Below are positions 1 through 11,377 of a stretch of DNA of 64,000 bases, in pieces (the stretch's first letter is position 1; each line of letters begins with the position of its first letter). The DNA is taken from NCBI GenBank assembly GCA_002914805.1, contig JXTB01000027.1, positions 351,375 through 415,374 on the forward strand. The letters run 5' to 3'. Source of the DNA: Parasponia andersonii (Eukaryota > Streptophyta > Magnoliopsida > Rosales > Cannabaceae). The notes beneath the pieces were generated by a model that saw nothing but the letters and a program-made list of their open reading frames with translations, was not told the origin of the DNA and did not search any database. The position numbers and the translations under genes are program-made.

Positions 1-1334
1 ATGCCGACCAACCCTTCGGTAGAAATCTTCGAGAGTTCTACATTCTCGCTCAAGTAATTCCTCCCAGAGTTTAGTTTCTGGTCGCACTCCGGCCATCATG
101 AGAGTTAGAACTCCTCCCTCAAGCGGGTTATTAACCTTTGCTAACTCTGAGGTAAATCGATTGAGATAAGATCGTAGAGTCTCCTCTGGACCTTGTCAGA
201 TTGCAGATAAGCTAACAAGTGGAACAGTGAAATTCTTTGCAGCTTGAAACTATCTCAAGAATGTCGTCTGAAGTTGTTGCCAGGACGAGATGGAGCTGGA
301 TTTGATTCCTCGGAACCACTTCTTTGCTGCTCCTGAGAGAGTTACAGCAAAACATCTACAACGTGTATGATCGTCGACACGATGGAGTTCCATCAAGTCA
401 CTGAAATGATCCATATGGTCCTGTGGATCAGTTTTCCCATCAAAAGTGTTAATAGTGGGAAGTCTGAATCCAGTGGGAAGGGCTGCAGCTCGAACTTCCT
501 TGCTGAATAACGATTGACGATACCCATCAATGAGCTCATCGTCCCAACCAGCAAGTGCGTCTAATGCAATCCTTAAATTGTGAACATCGACGTTCAGAGG
601 GAAAGCATTATCTCTTGCTGGCGGCAAGGGCAGCCTTTGATCGTTATCTTGTTGCATGGGAGTTGGTCAGGTAGAGTCTTCTACGATCTGTGAGAGAAAT
701 CCAACGAAATAGTGCGACGAGACTGGCTTTGGTCATTATGATGCAATATGGATGGATCATGTCTATGTCGTCGCTCCAAGTATTATCTTAGGTCTACAGG
801 ATCTTGTCTCGACTCTCTGCTGATCCTTTCGAAGACGCTTCTCGATAGTCTTTTTCGTTCACTGCTCAAGCGATCTTGACTATTAGTGGATTTATGAGAA
901 GGTTGTCCACGATCACGGTTAGTACTTGAACTCTCTGTACCAGATTCTGGAGGCAAGTTTGCAACCTTACTTTTTCCTTTGGAGGTGCGGTCTTCATGAC
1001 GCTCTTGCTGGGTTCTTGGCTGGTCGCGCCTTCTTGTCTCTAAGATCTGTATTCCTTTCTCAGGTAGTTGAGCAGGACGTTTTTTGGGGCGTTCGTGCTG
1101 TGGTGGGGTCACCATCTGCCCTTCAGCAAGTCGTCGCAGGGTGTCATTGATCTGGTTAGTGACTTGCTGAAGGTTCACCAGTATCTCCTCCATGTAATCC
1201 TGTCTCTAGGAAAGGTTTTCTGCTGCGGTCATAGTAGGCTGATCCTGAACGGGGTCTGCCTGTGTAGCAGCAATACTTTGGGGTTAGTTTTGACTAGTTC
1301 CGGTGACTCTGGTAGTATTTATGGTGTTTGCCAT
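1..1334 (-). pseudogene. Ty3/gypsy gag fragment, degenerate, cut by window edge
   Basis: Remains of a retrotransposon capsid gene read right to left. A likely start Met lies at 1332-1334, but an in-frame stop follows about 16 codons later. A polar, charged N-terminal stretch is readable at 783-1193 and the capsid core at 250-657. The core shows the pattern INTFDGKTDPQDHMDHF followed by CFAVTLSGAAKKWFRGI, typical of the plant gypsy gag family (Retrotrans_gag). Pol would lie further left, outside the window. The gene is interrupted by stops and is not functional as it stands. The family is secure from the motifs; the lineage is not. Confidence 0.8.
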
Positions 1335-1377
1335 TATTAAAAAAGTGAAATTTGACGAACTGTTTTAGTCGGAATAG

Positions 1378-1396
1378 CCCTCCTTCTAGTGCCAAT
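1378..1396 (-). other. Primer-binding region of the left gypsy element
   Basis: Between the gag start and the LTR, the - strand reads ATTGGCACTAGAAGGAGG. This resembles the TTGGC-type start of the internal region in many plant gypsy elements. It fixes the orientation (LTR to the right, gag to the left) and the LTR inner edge. I cannot assign the tRNA. Confidence 0.5.
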
Positions 1397-2055
1397 TGTT
1401 AATAGAAGTTTTGTCAACAATAAATTCAGAAAAAAATTAAGAGATGTGGCTTGTGTGAATTGAGTTATTAATCAAAGCAAATAAAGAGACAAAGGATTTT
1501 ATAGTGGTTCAGCCCCGAAAAAGATGACCTTACATCCACTGTTTTTCACTATTTTCTAGAGAATTACAAGCACTCAGAGTTACAATGTCTCGTCTGGAAA
1601 TCTATCTCTCAAATCAGAAGTCAGAATTTAGAAATCAGAAAAATCGGAATCCCAGTCTGAAACATTGAGCTCTCTTTATATAGGTGAGGGTAACTCAATG
1701 TTCCTAATTGTGAAAATGGGTAACTATACAATCGGGTAATACAATTTGAGTAACAATATAATTGGGTAATCACTTGAATCGGGTAGCTGGTCGAACTTGA
1801 AAGAGAGACTTTTTGTTTCCCTTTCCTTGTAGGTTATCCGTTTGACGAAGTAGAGACTAGTTTCCTTTTCTTTCGGGTCACACATAACTCATTCGGAGGA
1901 GGTCGCACGTAACTCCTGTGGTGGAGGTCGCACATAACTCCTGTAGTGGAGGTCGCACATAACCTATGCGGTGGAGGTCGCACATAACCTATGCGGTGGA
2001 GATTGCACATAATCTTACACATGCGACTTGACATAGGATTTTAGACCACACAACA
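1397..2055 (-). mobile_element. 5' LTR of the left gypsy element
   Basis: On the - strand this segment would begin TGTTGTGTGG and end TTAACA, giving short TGTT/AACA inverted ends as expected for an LTR. It directly abuts the primer-binding region and the gag remnant. The partner LTR lies outside the window, so the outer edge at 2055 is inferred from the TG/CA rule only and no target duplication can be checked. It contains a 25-bp tandem repeat. Confidence 0.55.
1898..2022. repeat. 25-bp tandem repeat inside the LTR, about 5 units
   Basis: Five head-to-tail units of exactly 25 bp start at 1898, 1923, 1948, 1973 and 1998, with a core reading GGAGGTCGCACATAACC. The fifth unit is degenerate. A decayed unit may precede the array from about 1875. 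Confidence 0.85.
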
Positions 2056-2385
2056 CTTTAGTACATCAATTTTTTGTGTACCATTTTTATTAGTGTATCA
2101 TTATGTATAAATATATTCTCTTTATATAAGTATATCAGTTTTTTTACGTATCAGTGTGTCAATTTCATGTTAATCTGTCAGTATGTCAATTTTATGTTAA
2201 ATGTATCGATATAAAAGATTTATCTTTTTCCCTCATAAACTAAGACAGTCATAAAAATAAAAAATAAAAATAAACTACTATATTTTTTAGCCTCTTTTGA
2301 TAATAAACTCAGCCATGCCATCGCAGGAAAAAAAAAATACTAAAAAAAAATAGCCTATAGAATATGGTTGCAAGGTAACATATAT
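2056..2385. other. AT-rich intergenic DNA, no gene seen
   Basis: Low-complexity A/T-rich sequence between the left LTR and MITE copy A, with several short echoes of TATCAGT/TGTCAAT. I see no coding or RNA feature. Confidence 0.6.
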
Positions 2386-2586
2386 GGTTGTCAACAGTAA
2401 GTATTTATTTTTTGGCTATATTTAATGGTGATCTAACGGTTATAGTGAAATGCATAAAAAAAATGTACATGATTAATGTTATTTCTTTCTCTAACTTTTT
2501 ACTATAAAAAAAATGTGCATGATCAATTTTCACGGGTCAAATTGATATCTATGTATAGGTAAAAAAAATACCTACTGAAGTGGTGC

Positions 2587-2587
<1 letters not shown>
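2386..2587 (+). mobile_element. (TA)n-associated MITE, copy A
   Basis: About 200 bp with the same layout as copies near 49.1-49.8 kb and 59.7 kb. It has a left end GGTTGTCAA, an internal ATCTAACGGTTATAGTGAAATG block and a right end GGTAAAAAAAATACC then GGTGCC. It carries no coding capacity. The right side abuts a (TA)n tract (2588-2617) and the left side a shorter ATATAT. The family ends are imperfect inverted repeats. A non-autonomous DNA transposon that favours (TA)n sites is the best reading. Confidence 0.6.

Positions 2588-2617
<30 letters not shown>
2588..2617. repeat. (TA)n microsatellite
   Basis: About 15 TA units directly next to MITE copy A. Confidence 0.9.
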
Positions 2618-2957
2618 GGTAGTTCTATTACACCATTCTTTTTTCTTTCTTCGCCCTTTTTTTAAATGTATCCCTGTGAAATTTAAATAATGTGATAGTT
2701 TCTTTTTCTTACATCTTTTAAATGCACATTAATTCAAAAATTAGACATTAAGTAGATATTAATAGAAACTTTTCCAAGCAGATATTAATAGAAATTTTTT
2801 TGTCCACTCGAAATTAGTTTTGAGAATTCCATTTTTGGTCTTTCTCAATATGTAGTCTTCTTCTTTCAAAAGTAAAGCATATTTACACCTTTAAAAAAAA
2901 TGAAGGCATCTTGATACCTTCTCAATCGTCTTCTTCTTCGCTTTCTTTTTCTTTAGA
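2618..2957. other. AT-rich intergenic DNA, no gene seen
   Basis: T-rich and A-rich runs with an imperfect repeat around AGATATTAATAGAAA (about 2756-2800). No feature recognised. Confidence 0.55.
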
Positions 2958-5870
2958 ATAAGTATGCAGACGCTATAGTAACATTAGTACTTGAAATGGG
3001 TGATACAAATGAAGACCTTACTCAAATCCCATTAAAGACTAAGTCAGAGCCAATAGCTTCATTAACGCAACAATTAAATGGATAGATCCAATCTATCTAA
3101 GAAAAACTGGAAAGTCTGGAAGTCAAAAATCTTGAAGAAATCAAAGTATTAATATTGATCAATGATCAAGTGTATAAGAGTTTTTTCGATGGAATTCTGA
3201 CAAAATACATTGATAAAGAATTTGGTAGAAAAGTATTAGTTGAAGTCCATTCTAAAATACGTGGTTTAGATAGACCAACATTAGTTACAAGAATCCAACA
3301 TCTTGGATATTTTTAGCTTGAAGAGAAAACAAATTAATGAGCTACACGACACATCTTCCTATAATAGCTAAGAATTTTGCTTGCTTGTTATTTAATGTTG
3401 AAACATGTGTTGAAGTCAATTTGCTTCGGATAGTTTTTTAGGCTATCTTTAATCTTTATGAAAGTCGCAAGAAAACTCAAAGGCTACTCTTTTTTAATCT
3501 GATTTATGCTATTATTCAAAAGCAACATCCTTTGAGAGTCTCTTTTGAATTCATTACTCCTATGCTACCTCTGGTGAATTATCATCTGAAAGAGAATAGT
3601 ATACTTGAACCTGTTGCGGGAAATTGCAAGCAATTCCAACTTGTGATTGATCCTAAAGAAAGCTTCTTTGTGGAAGAAAAAGATTGAAGAAAAGTCTACA
3701 TCGACTATATTATCCATGGTTAATTACTCCTAATGACGCTTCTTTAACTATTCTAGTGAAACGAGAAGCAGACAAATTCTTTGTCTAAAATAATCTGTTG
3801 TTCAGAAAGAGCTTTCAAAAAAAAAGTCCTGAGATATTTAGAACCCAACGAAACAGAAATATTTCTAAAAGAGGTACATCTTGGGGACTGTTGGTCATAT
3901 GGGTGGAAGACATATATTTGTGCAGTTAATTACTATTGGATACTATTAGCCTACTATGAAAAATGATGCTATGGAATTTGTTCGAAAATGTGACACTTGC
4001 CAAAGACACGGAAATTTGATACATGTGCCCAATTCGAAATAGGAAGTGTCACATCACCATGACCATGTCACACCTGGTCAATCAATGTTATTAGACCAAT
4101 CAGTCCTCCTTCAAAAGGAAAGATTTAGATTTTAGTAGCTATAGAAAATTTCACAAAATGATCTGAGGCCAATTCTCTCAAATGGGCTACTTTAGAAGCT
4201 GCTAATCAATTTGTACAAGAAAATATAATCTATTGTTTCGAGAGTACCTCGAAGGATATTATCTAATAATAGAATACCTTTTATTGGACAACTTTTCGAG
4301 TCACTACAGGCTAGATATCAAATCTTCTATAGAAAGTATACTAGATACTATCCTTAAGGAAATGGAACTATAGAAGCATTTAACAAAATTTTGGTGGCAA
4401 TCATTAAAAAAATGAACGAAGAAAAATCAATTTGATGGGAAGAATACTTACCCCTTGTTCTTTAAACTTATAGAGCCACCAAATATACTAACTAAAGAGA
4501 CTCCATTTTCTTTAGTATATGAAGCTGAAATCTATGACCTATAAAATTAAATATATCGTCTACTAAGATAGCACATGGTGGAACAACAAATTCTCGAGAA
4601 TTTGATCTCAAAGTTTTAGAAGATCATAGAGTACAAGTACAAGATAGGGTTCGAAATTATTAAAGGAAATCACTCGAGCCTACAATAAGTTGGTACAAGC
4701 AAAGAGTTTCAAAGAAAGTGACTTGGTACTCAAAAGTTGTTGATCATTTTATGAAAGGAATATATGCTGCTAAGTTCATACCAAATCGGAAAAGACCCTA
4801 TCAAATTAGAAATGTCAAATACAATGCATACTGGGCTCTCAAAGACCTGGATACAAGTACATTATTTGCACCTACCAACCTAAAGTTCATCAAAAAATAC
4901 TTCATGTAGTTTTCTAAACATGTCCACATCTGGAAACTATCATTGATGAAATTTTTATAATATAAATAAATGACTGGTATTAAATTATCCTTGATCATAC
5001 CTAATGACCCTTAATCTAGACTGGGCATACACCCCGGCTTAAATATAATTAGACACACATTCCAATCTAAATTGGGTCTGATCAATTATTAAAATTTAGA
5101 GAATTTATCAATTAATTATTATTTAGTCTAATAAGTATGGAGACTACAATTAAACTTTCATCGGGTTATATATATATATATATTCTTCTCATTTTTTTTC
5201 CTAATAATTATCTATATTTTCTAATATCTTGTTTCTTTTTTTGTACAAAGATTATTTTATCTATGTTCATGTGATTTCCACATTGAAGTTCAAGGATTAA
5301 GAATTGGAGCCTAACCTTCTCAGCATTGAAGTTTGATGAATTCGCTTAGTTCAAGAAAATCGTTCAACTTTGCAAGCTTGCAAAGAATTATTGTTGGCAA
5401 GCATGCTAAATATAATGAAGAATATTCAAGGTCATCCCCAAAGTATTGCTCACATACAACTTACTCTTTTTCCTATTAAGAGATTTTTCCTACTAGATTT
5501 TGTTCTACTAAGGTTTTAACAAAGCATTGTTTGGGTTGGGCCAATCCAATAGAAATATTTCAGCATGACTCTATGAAACCCGACTAGAGTTAGCAACTTG
5601 CTATTCTGAGCTTGTCTACAGTTCGAATCAGCTGTTTCTCATGGATTGGAAATATATTGGATTATCTTATAAGTGGGTATCAATCTAGTTAGGATGTACT
5701 TGTAAGGTAATGATATTTCATTTCTACTCAGATGTTCATGTAAAGAAGAAATTCTTTCTCTGTCAACTTAATGCCTCCAAGACATGTTTAAAGACCATTT
5801 TGAGAAAAATTCATTGTAATAAGCTCTAGCGAATAGTTACACTTACTATAGCTCAGAGGACTTAATATTT
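2958..5870 (+). pseudogene. Degenerate gypsy pol fragment (RNase H end, integrase)
   Basis: This region aligns by eye, over most of its length, with about 56270-58986 of element 3, so it is a second copy of that family. It begins near the end of an RNase H domain and runs through integrase. The CxxC half of the zinc finger is intact near 3987 (CDTCQRH), but the preceding His region is scrambled. The region of the second catalytic Asp reads LSNN instead of the usual SDN. The region of the catalytic Glu is recognisable near 4360 (GNGTIEAFNK). Many stops and frameshifts break it. The 5' part of the element (LTR, gag, RT) is absent, so it is truncated. Confidence 0.75.
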
Positions 5871-5985
5871 TGGGATGTGACAAAATTTTATAATTAATCA
5901 CTAACTAAAAATATTAAATCACATAATAATGTAATTATTATACAATATGAGGACGATAAAGAAAATATGATGTATCAAAAATAAA
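5871..5985 (+). mobile_element. Start of a 3' LTR, truncated
   Basis: Begins with TGGGATGTGACAAAATTTTATAATT and matches the first roughly 100 bp of both LTRs of element 3 (48388 and 58987). Similarity fades near 5985, so only the LTR start remains after the pol fragment. The exact end is approximate. Confidence 0.55.
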
Positions 5986-8900
5986 AGAGGTTGTGCCACA
6001 TCAGAGTTAATGTCATGTTAATATTTCACTAAGCTATTAGAAATGGACACATGGCAGACTATTATTGGAAGCTACCTAAAATTTGTCATTATCTCCACTT
6101 AGTGTTGCCACATCATAGCCACATATCAAGCTGACATTGAATCCATCTTCATCCATAGTGAGGGACACATTATATCCTTAGTCTGTGTGTTTGGTAGAGA
6201 GAAACTAATAATAAGAAGAAAGAAAAAATTAAGATGGAAATAAAACACGTAAGACAGAAAAGAAAGTAGTTTTCTCTAAAATTGTTTGGTATGAAGGGAA
6301 AAAAGAAACTTGTTTGATAGTTGGAAAAAATGTGGGGCGGGAATGGGTGAGCTTTGTTCTTGTTTAATGAGCCACAATAATTTTGTTCATAATTAAGAAA
6401 ACTAGGTTTCGAATCTAGCCTGCTCACTCTCAATCATCATCCTTCTCCTCGCTCCTTTGAGTAGGGTTTCTCGCCTAAAATGTTATTGTAATTCTCATAA
6501 ACTTGAGCTAGCAAACTTTATTCGAGCAGGTTTTTTAGAGCAGACAAGAAATTAAGCTTAACAATTGCCCTCCAAGTCTTTGTTGCACGTTCGAGTAACT
6601 AAGACTTATTTTAAATCTGCTTGAAATATTATGACTTTAATATTGTCAAGCTATCATCATGTTGTTAGGTGGTTTTGAGATATTTTGGAGTTCCTGAGAT
6701 TTTTAGCTGACAGTTTTTTGGAAAATGTGTTGTTTCCTCAAATCTGCACTGTCAATCTCGAGGTAAATTGCTAAATTGATGACAAAAATCAGTTTATGTT
6801 GTGGTATAGGTTTATATCGACTACAATATATATCGAACTTTTGTTGTCACTTTATTACTATTTTGTTGTTGTGTAATAATATTTTAATAGAGATATATGA
6901 CCCATCACATAATTCATATGTGGATTAATATTATGAAATAATGATTCGTCACCAAGTTCATATAGAGCAATGCTGTGAGATGCGTGTGGTTCGTAGTACC
7001 AAAGACCAATATATAGAAGTGCATGATCAATCAAAAGCATTGAATAGCCCTACACTTTTGCTTATATGTAGTGCCTTGTATCAGAGACAAAGACATTTGT
7101 AATCCAATGTGGAGGCTTAAGCCCCCCACTCAATTTTGTATTTCCTTTTAAAAGGGTAAAAGATTTATGTATATTTCTAGGTTTATTAGTTTAAATTATA
7201 TGCGAAGCTCCCCAATAAAAAAATTATAAAATAATCTTTAAAAAATAAATAAAATATAGTTCTAGCCCATTAAACAAAATTGTTACTCCATTTCTACCTG
7301 GCTTCACATATAATATGCTATTAAATTTAGCATTTTCTTTATATGTATATATATATGTTCACTCATTGTAGATTTCATTTAGGTCTCTAACTCTTTTACT
7401 TATAATAAATAAAAAAAATACAAAAATACAGAAATCAAGCTTTTTTTTAAATTTTTGTCCAATTTTTATTAAAAAATATCATTTTTTAAAAATAATTTAA
7501 AAAAATACCAATTTAAAAATGATTATCGGTTACTAATTTCTAAAAACTAGTTATGAGTTAGTAGTTACCCTTATATATTAGTTACAAATAATTTTAATTA
7601 TTAATTACTAATTTTTAAAATTAATTATCAGTTATTAATTATTATTCTAAAAAAAGATATTTTTCTTAATATTTTTTAAAATATTATATTTTCTAATAAA
7701 TTCTATATTGTACCTTAAAAAAACGCTAACACCGTATTCTTAATTGTTTTCTTTTTGTTTTGAGTAGATAATGAGAAAACCTATTGAAAACCTAACTGAA
7801 ATTAATTATTAATTCTTATCTTTATATTTTATTGAAAATGTGTTTTTTTTTTTAAAAAAAAAAAGGACAGACAAAAGTAGATTCCTTTTCTAGCAAGTTC
7901 TGCGACCACTCATTATTTTTGTTGGAAAGGTCATATTCATCTTTCATAGGTTTGTCATCATTAAGGTTTTTTTTTATTTTTTATTGTTTATTTATTTTTT
8001 CTTTTTTGTATTTCCACACAAATTTTGAAATTTTTATTTTTAAGTTTTGAATAAGGAGTTGTAACTACTTGTACATTCCTTTTTTGTTTTTTTTTTCCGT
8101 CTTCAAAACTAGCATGGTGATCAACTAAAAACTAGTATGTGGTAAATATACAAGATTTTTCTTTTACTTAGTGCAGTACTTTAATTTTAGTTTAGTACTT
8201 TAATTTCTTTTAAAAAAAACATTTATTTTATAAAGGGATAATCTTATATTTTCACGTGTCTCGAACCAAATCTGACATTAGACAATACCTATGTTACTTC
8301 TGTAAAAGAAAATAAATAAATAAAAAAACATAGCATTAAACATAGTGACATTTCTTTCTAATTTATAACTTAAATAATGTAGATTCTTAAGTAACAGTTA
8401 ATTATTACAGAAAGCATAAAAAACAATACTAAAATACTAAAAAGTTATAGCAATAACATTAATCAAGGTTGAGGAATTTTGATTTTTTATGGTAATTTTT
8501 CAGAAAATAAATTGAAATATCTGAATTTTGAAATAATTTGAAAATATTCAGATTTTAATTATAAAAAATAGCATTTTTAAAATTATTTATAAAATTATTG
8601 CTTTTTATTAATTGATGAGATATTTGAAGTATTTGAGATAACTTGATCATTTACTTTAAGTTACTGTATTGGTTACTCTAAGTAATCCAATGAGTTATTT
8701 CGTGTATCATTGAAAATACAAATTTTTTTTAAAAAAATAATATTGTAAATATTTATTAAAAGTGCTATTTTTTTAAAACAACCTATAAAAGTGATATTTC
8801 TATAAATCAATGTGATTTTCAAAAAATTCGGCTTATTCGAGATTTTTTAATTTGGATTAAGTAGATAATTATCACTTTTTTTAAATATTTAATTAAATTC

Positions 8901-9720
8901 ACTAGTATTATTAGATTTTATCACTAGAGAATCAGTCAAGAATCCATTAAAAATTTATTAAGAATCCTTCAAAATCACCACTGATGTCTAGAATTGTTCA
9001 AAAATCTATCAAAAATGAAAAGGACGAACATGTTTAAATAAGGATGAGATATTCATTTCATTTTAAAAAATGACATGATAGCATATTTAATTAACATATA
9101 AAAAAAATAACCTATAACTGATTGATTCTTTCAATTTTTAGTATTTTGAATCAGGAATTTTGTAAGAAACCCGTCAAGTTATTTTTACTACATATTTTTG
9201 TCAAAATGTGTAACTTTAACTAGAAAATATTGGCAAAATAAACATTTAATCTGGCCGTAATTTTCTCTATTTTCTTTCTAATATATGATAAATATAATTT
9301 CACCCGATAGGCATGCCAAGATTTTTAAATGAGGATCAAATTCAACGCCAAAAAAAAAAAAAATCAAATCAAACCTCAACAACTACGCCGCAATAAAAGG
9401 AGTAATTATTACATAGCGTACAAACTAATAATTACATAAAATAAGGATTAGATATGCGTGGTCGTTTGAAAAAGATACTTGTATATAATAATACAAAAAT
9501 TCATGCATGTCATATCCAAACAAAGCCCATGTCATATCCAAACAAAGCCCATGTCCCGAATTATGCCAAACAAATCAAAATAGGCCAACTCGATTAACGT
9601 ATTACGCTGCAGATTTTTTGTTGGTTGATTCTGTTAAACGGTGATGGGTAGCACTTGTCATATTCCAAATTTCCAACCTGCTAAAAGCGACATTCAGCTT
9701 TTTACATAAACGAAAACTTC
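5986..9720. other. AT-rich intergenic DNA upstream of the first UGT gene
   Basis: About 3.7 kb rich in A/T runs with no convincing coding region. Near 6178-6400 there are several TTTGGTA/TTTGATAG motifs of the kind found at ends of plant MITEs, but I could not define an element. Near 7450-7700 the sequence is a loose repetition of TAATTA/TTAGTTA. A perfect tandem duplication of CATGTCATATCCAAACAAAGCC lies around 9506-9550. Confidence 0.6.
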
Positions 9721-9833
9721 AATTATTATAACTTTTTTCCTCTCGACAAATGAATATATCTAGTGCTAGGAACAGGAGTAGTTCATTCGAAGATCACCCC
9801 CACTAATATTTCTCCAAAAATAAAAAATAAAAA

Positions 9834-11264
9834 ATGGGTCTTGAAACTCCATTTCACGTTCTTCTTGTGTCGTTCCCAGCCCAAGGTCACGTTAATCCAT
9901 TGCTCCGACTGGGGAAGCGTCTGGCCGCAAAGGGTCTACTCGTTACCTTCTCCACCACCGAAATCTTCGGCAGAGAGATGAGCAAAGCCAGTAACGACAT
10001 AACAGACCAACCGACACCGGTCGGCGACGGTTTTATTAGGTTCGAGTTTTTCAACGACGGAATCCCAGAGGACCACCCTCAACGGCCTAGCCTCGATTTC
10101 TTCTTCCCTCAGCTGGAGCTCGCGGGTAGGGAGTCGCTTCCCGAGTTGATAAAGAAGCAATCGGACGAGGGTCGACCAGTCTCTTGCCTGGTGAATAACC
10201 CGTTCATTCCTTGGGTCTGTGACGTGGCCGAAGAACTCGGGATCCCCTGCGCCACGCTCTGGATTCAGTCCTGCGCTCTCTTCGCGTCTTTCTACCATTA
10301 TTCCCATCGAACGGTGGCGTTCCCTTCCCAGGCCGAGCCCGAGATCGACGTTCGGTTGCCGGGTATGCCGGTTCTGAAGCACGACGAGATCTCGAGCTTC
10401 TTGCATCCGAGTACTCCGTACAAGGCTCTCGCGAATGCGCTGTTGGGGCAGTTCAAGAACTTGTCCAAGTCGTTCTGCGTCTTGGCCGACACTTTCGAGG
10501 AGCTCGAGAGGGATATCATAAAGGAAGTGTCCAAGTTCTGCCCGGTAAAGTCCATCGGGCCTTTGTTCAAAGACCCTCGGTCCCCGAACGACAGCACGAA
10601 TAAGAAAGCCGACGACAACGACGACTGCATCGAGTGGCTCGATTCGAAGCCGCCGTTGACTGTCGTTTACATCTCGTTCGGGACCATAGTTTACTTGAAG
10701 CAAGAACAGGTAGACGAGATTGCTCACGCGCTCTTGAACTCCGGGGTGTCGTTTCTATGGGTGATGAAGCCTCCTCCCGCGTTCTTGGGCCGGAAGCTCC
10801 ACGTTCTGCCAGATGGGTTCTTGGAGAGAGCCGGAGATAAAGCGAAAGTGGTGAAGTGGAGCCCACAGGAGAGGGTTCTGGCTCACCCGTCGGTGACGTG
10901 TTTCATGACTCACTGCGGGTGGAACTCAACGGTGGAATCCTTAACCTCGGGCGTGCCCGTGCTGACGTTCCCACGGTGGGGAGACCAAGTGACGAATGCC
11001 AAGTTCTTGGTCGATGTCTTCGGGGTTGGCGTGAGATTGAGCCGTGGGGAGGCCGAGGACAGAGTGGTTCCGAGGGACGAGATTGAGAAGTGTTTGATCG
11101 AGGCGACGGAAGGTGAGAAGGCCGGGGAGTTGAGGCGAAACGCGTTGAAGTGGAAATCGGCGGCGGAGGAGGCGGTGGTGGAGGGCGGCTCTTCTGATCA
11201 GAATATTAGAGATTTTATTGAGGAGATCGGGAAGAAGTCTAGTGTTGATCAACGACAAGATTAA
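9834..11264 (+). CDS. UGT84-type UDP-glucosyltransferase (glucose-ester-forming), copy 1
   Basis: A complete single-exon family-1 glycosyltransferase of 476 residues, normal for UGT84, which usually lacks introns. The ATG has A at -3 and G at +4. The N-terminal acceptor domain carries the catalytic His in SFPAQGHVNP (His19), followed by the UGT84-like stretch [16 protein letters not shown]. The plant secondary product (PSPG) box spans residues 342-385, from WSPQ through HCGWNS to WGDQ; the final Gln is typical of UDP-glucose users. UGT84 enzymes are cytosolic and make 1-O-glucose esters of carboxylic acids such as gallate, hydroxycinnamates or limonoids. The acceptor here cannot be read from sequence. 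One oddity is Arg at PSPG position 40 (residue 381), where Gln is usual. It is a tandem paralogue of 17107-18519. No disabling change was seen. Confidence 0.93.
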   Translation: MGLETPFHVLLVSFPAQGHVNPLLRLGKRLAAKGLLVTFSTTEIFGREMSKASNDITDQPTPVGDGFIRFEFFNDGIPEDHPQRPSLDFFFPQLELAGRESLPELIKKQSDEGRPVSCLVNNPFIPWVCDVAEELGIPCATLWIQSCALFASFYHYSHRTVAFPSQAEPEIDVRLPGMPVLKHDEISSFLHPSTPYKALANALLGQFKNLSKSFCVLADTFEELERDIIKEVSKFCPVKSIGPLFKDPRSPNDSTNKKADDNDDCIEWLDSKPPLTVVYISFGTIVYLKQEQVDEIAHALLNSGVSFLWVMKPPPAFLGRKLHVLPDGFLERAGDKAKVVKWSPQERVLAHPSVTCFMTHCGWNSTVESLTSGVPVLTFPRWGDQVTNAKFLVDVFGVGVRLSRGEAEDRVVPRDEIEKCLIEATEGEKAGELRRNALKWKSAAEEAVVEGGSSDQNIRDFIEEIGKKSSVDQRQD

Positions 11265-11371
11265 TATTGTCGGAGTATGGTCTAAAGAAGAAACGTTCTA
11301 TTATACGGGAACGGGTGAAACAAACGATGGGCGTGTTCAGCATCGCAACGACGTATTTAGACAATTGAATT

Positions 11372-11377
11372 AATAAA
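11372..11377 (+). terminator. Candidate polyadenylation signal of UGT copy 1
   Basis: AATAAA 108 bp after the stop codon, a usual distance for a plant 3' UTR. Proposed from position only. Confidence 0.45.

Noticed and set aside
9936-10727. 263-codon open frame antisense to UGT copy 1, and similar antisense frames in UGT copy 2
   Set aside because: These are the complement of GC-rich coding sequence. They have no motif or domain, and the sense strand encodes a complete UGT.
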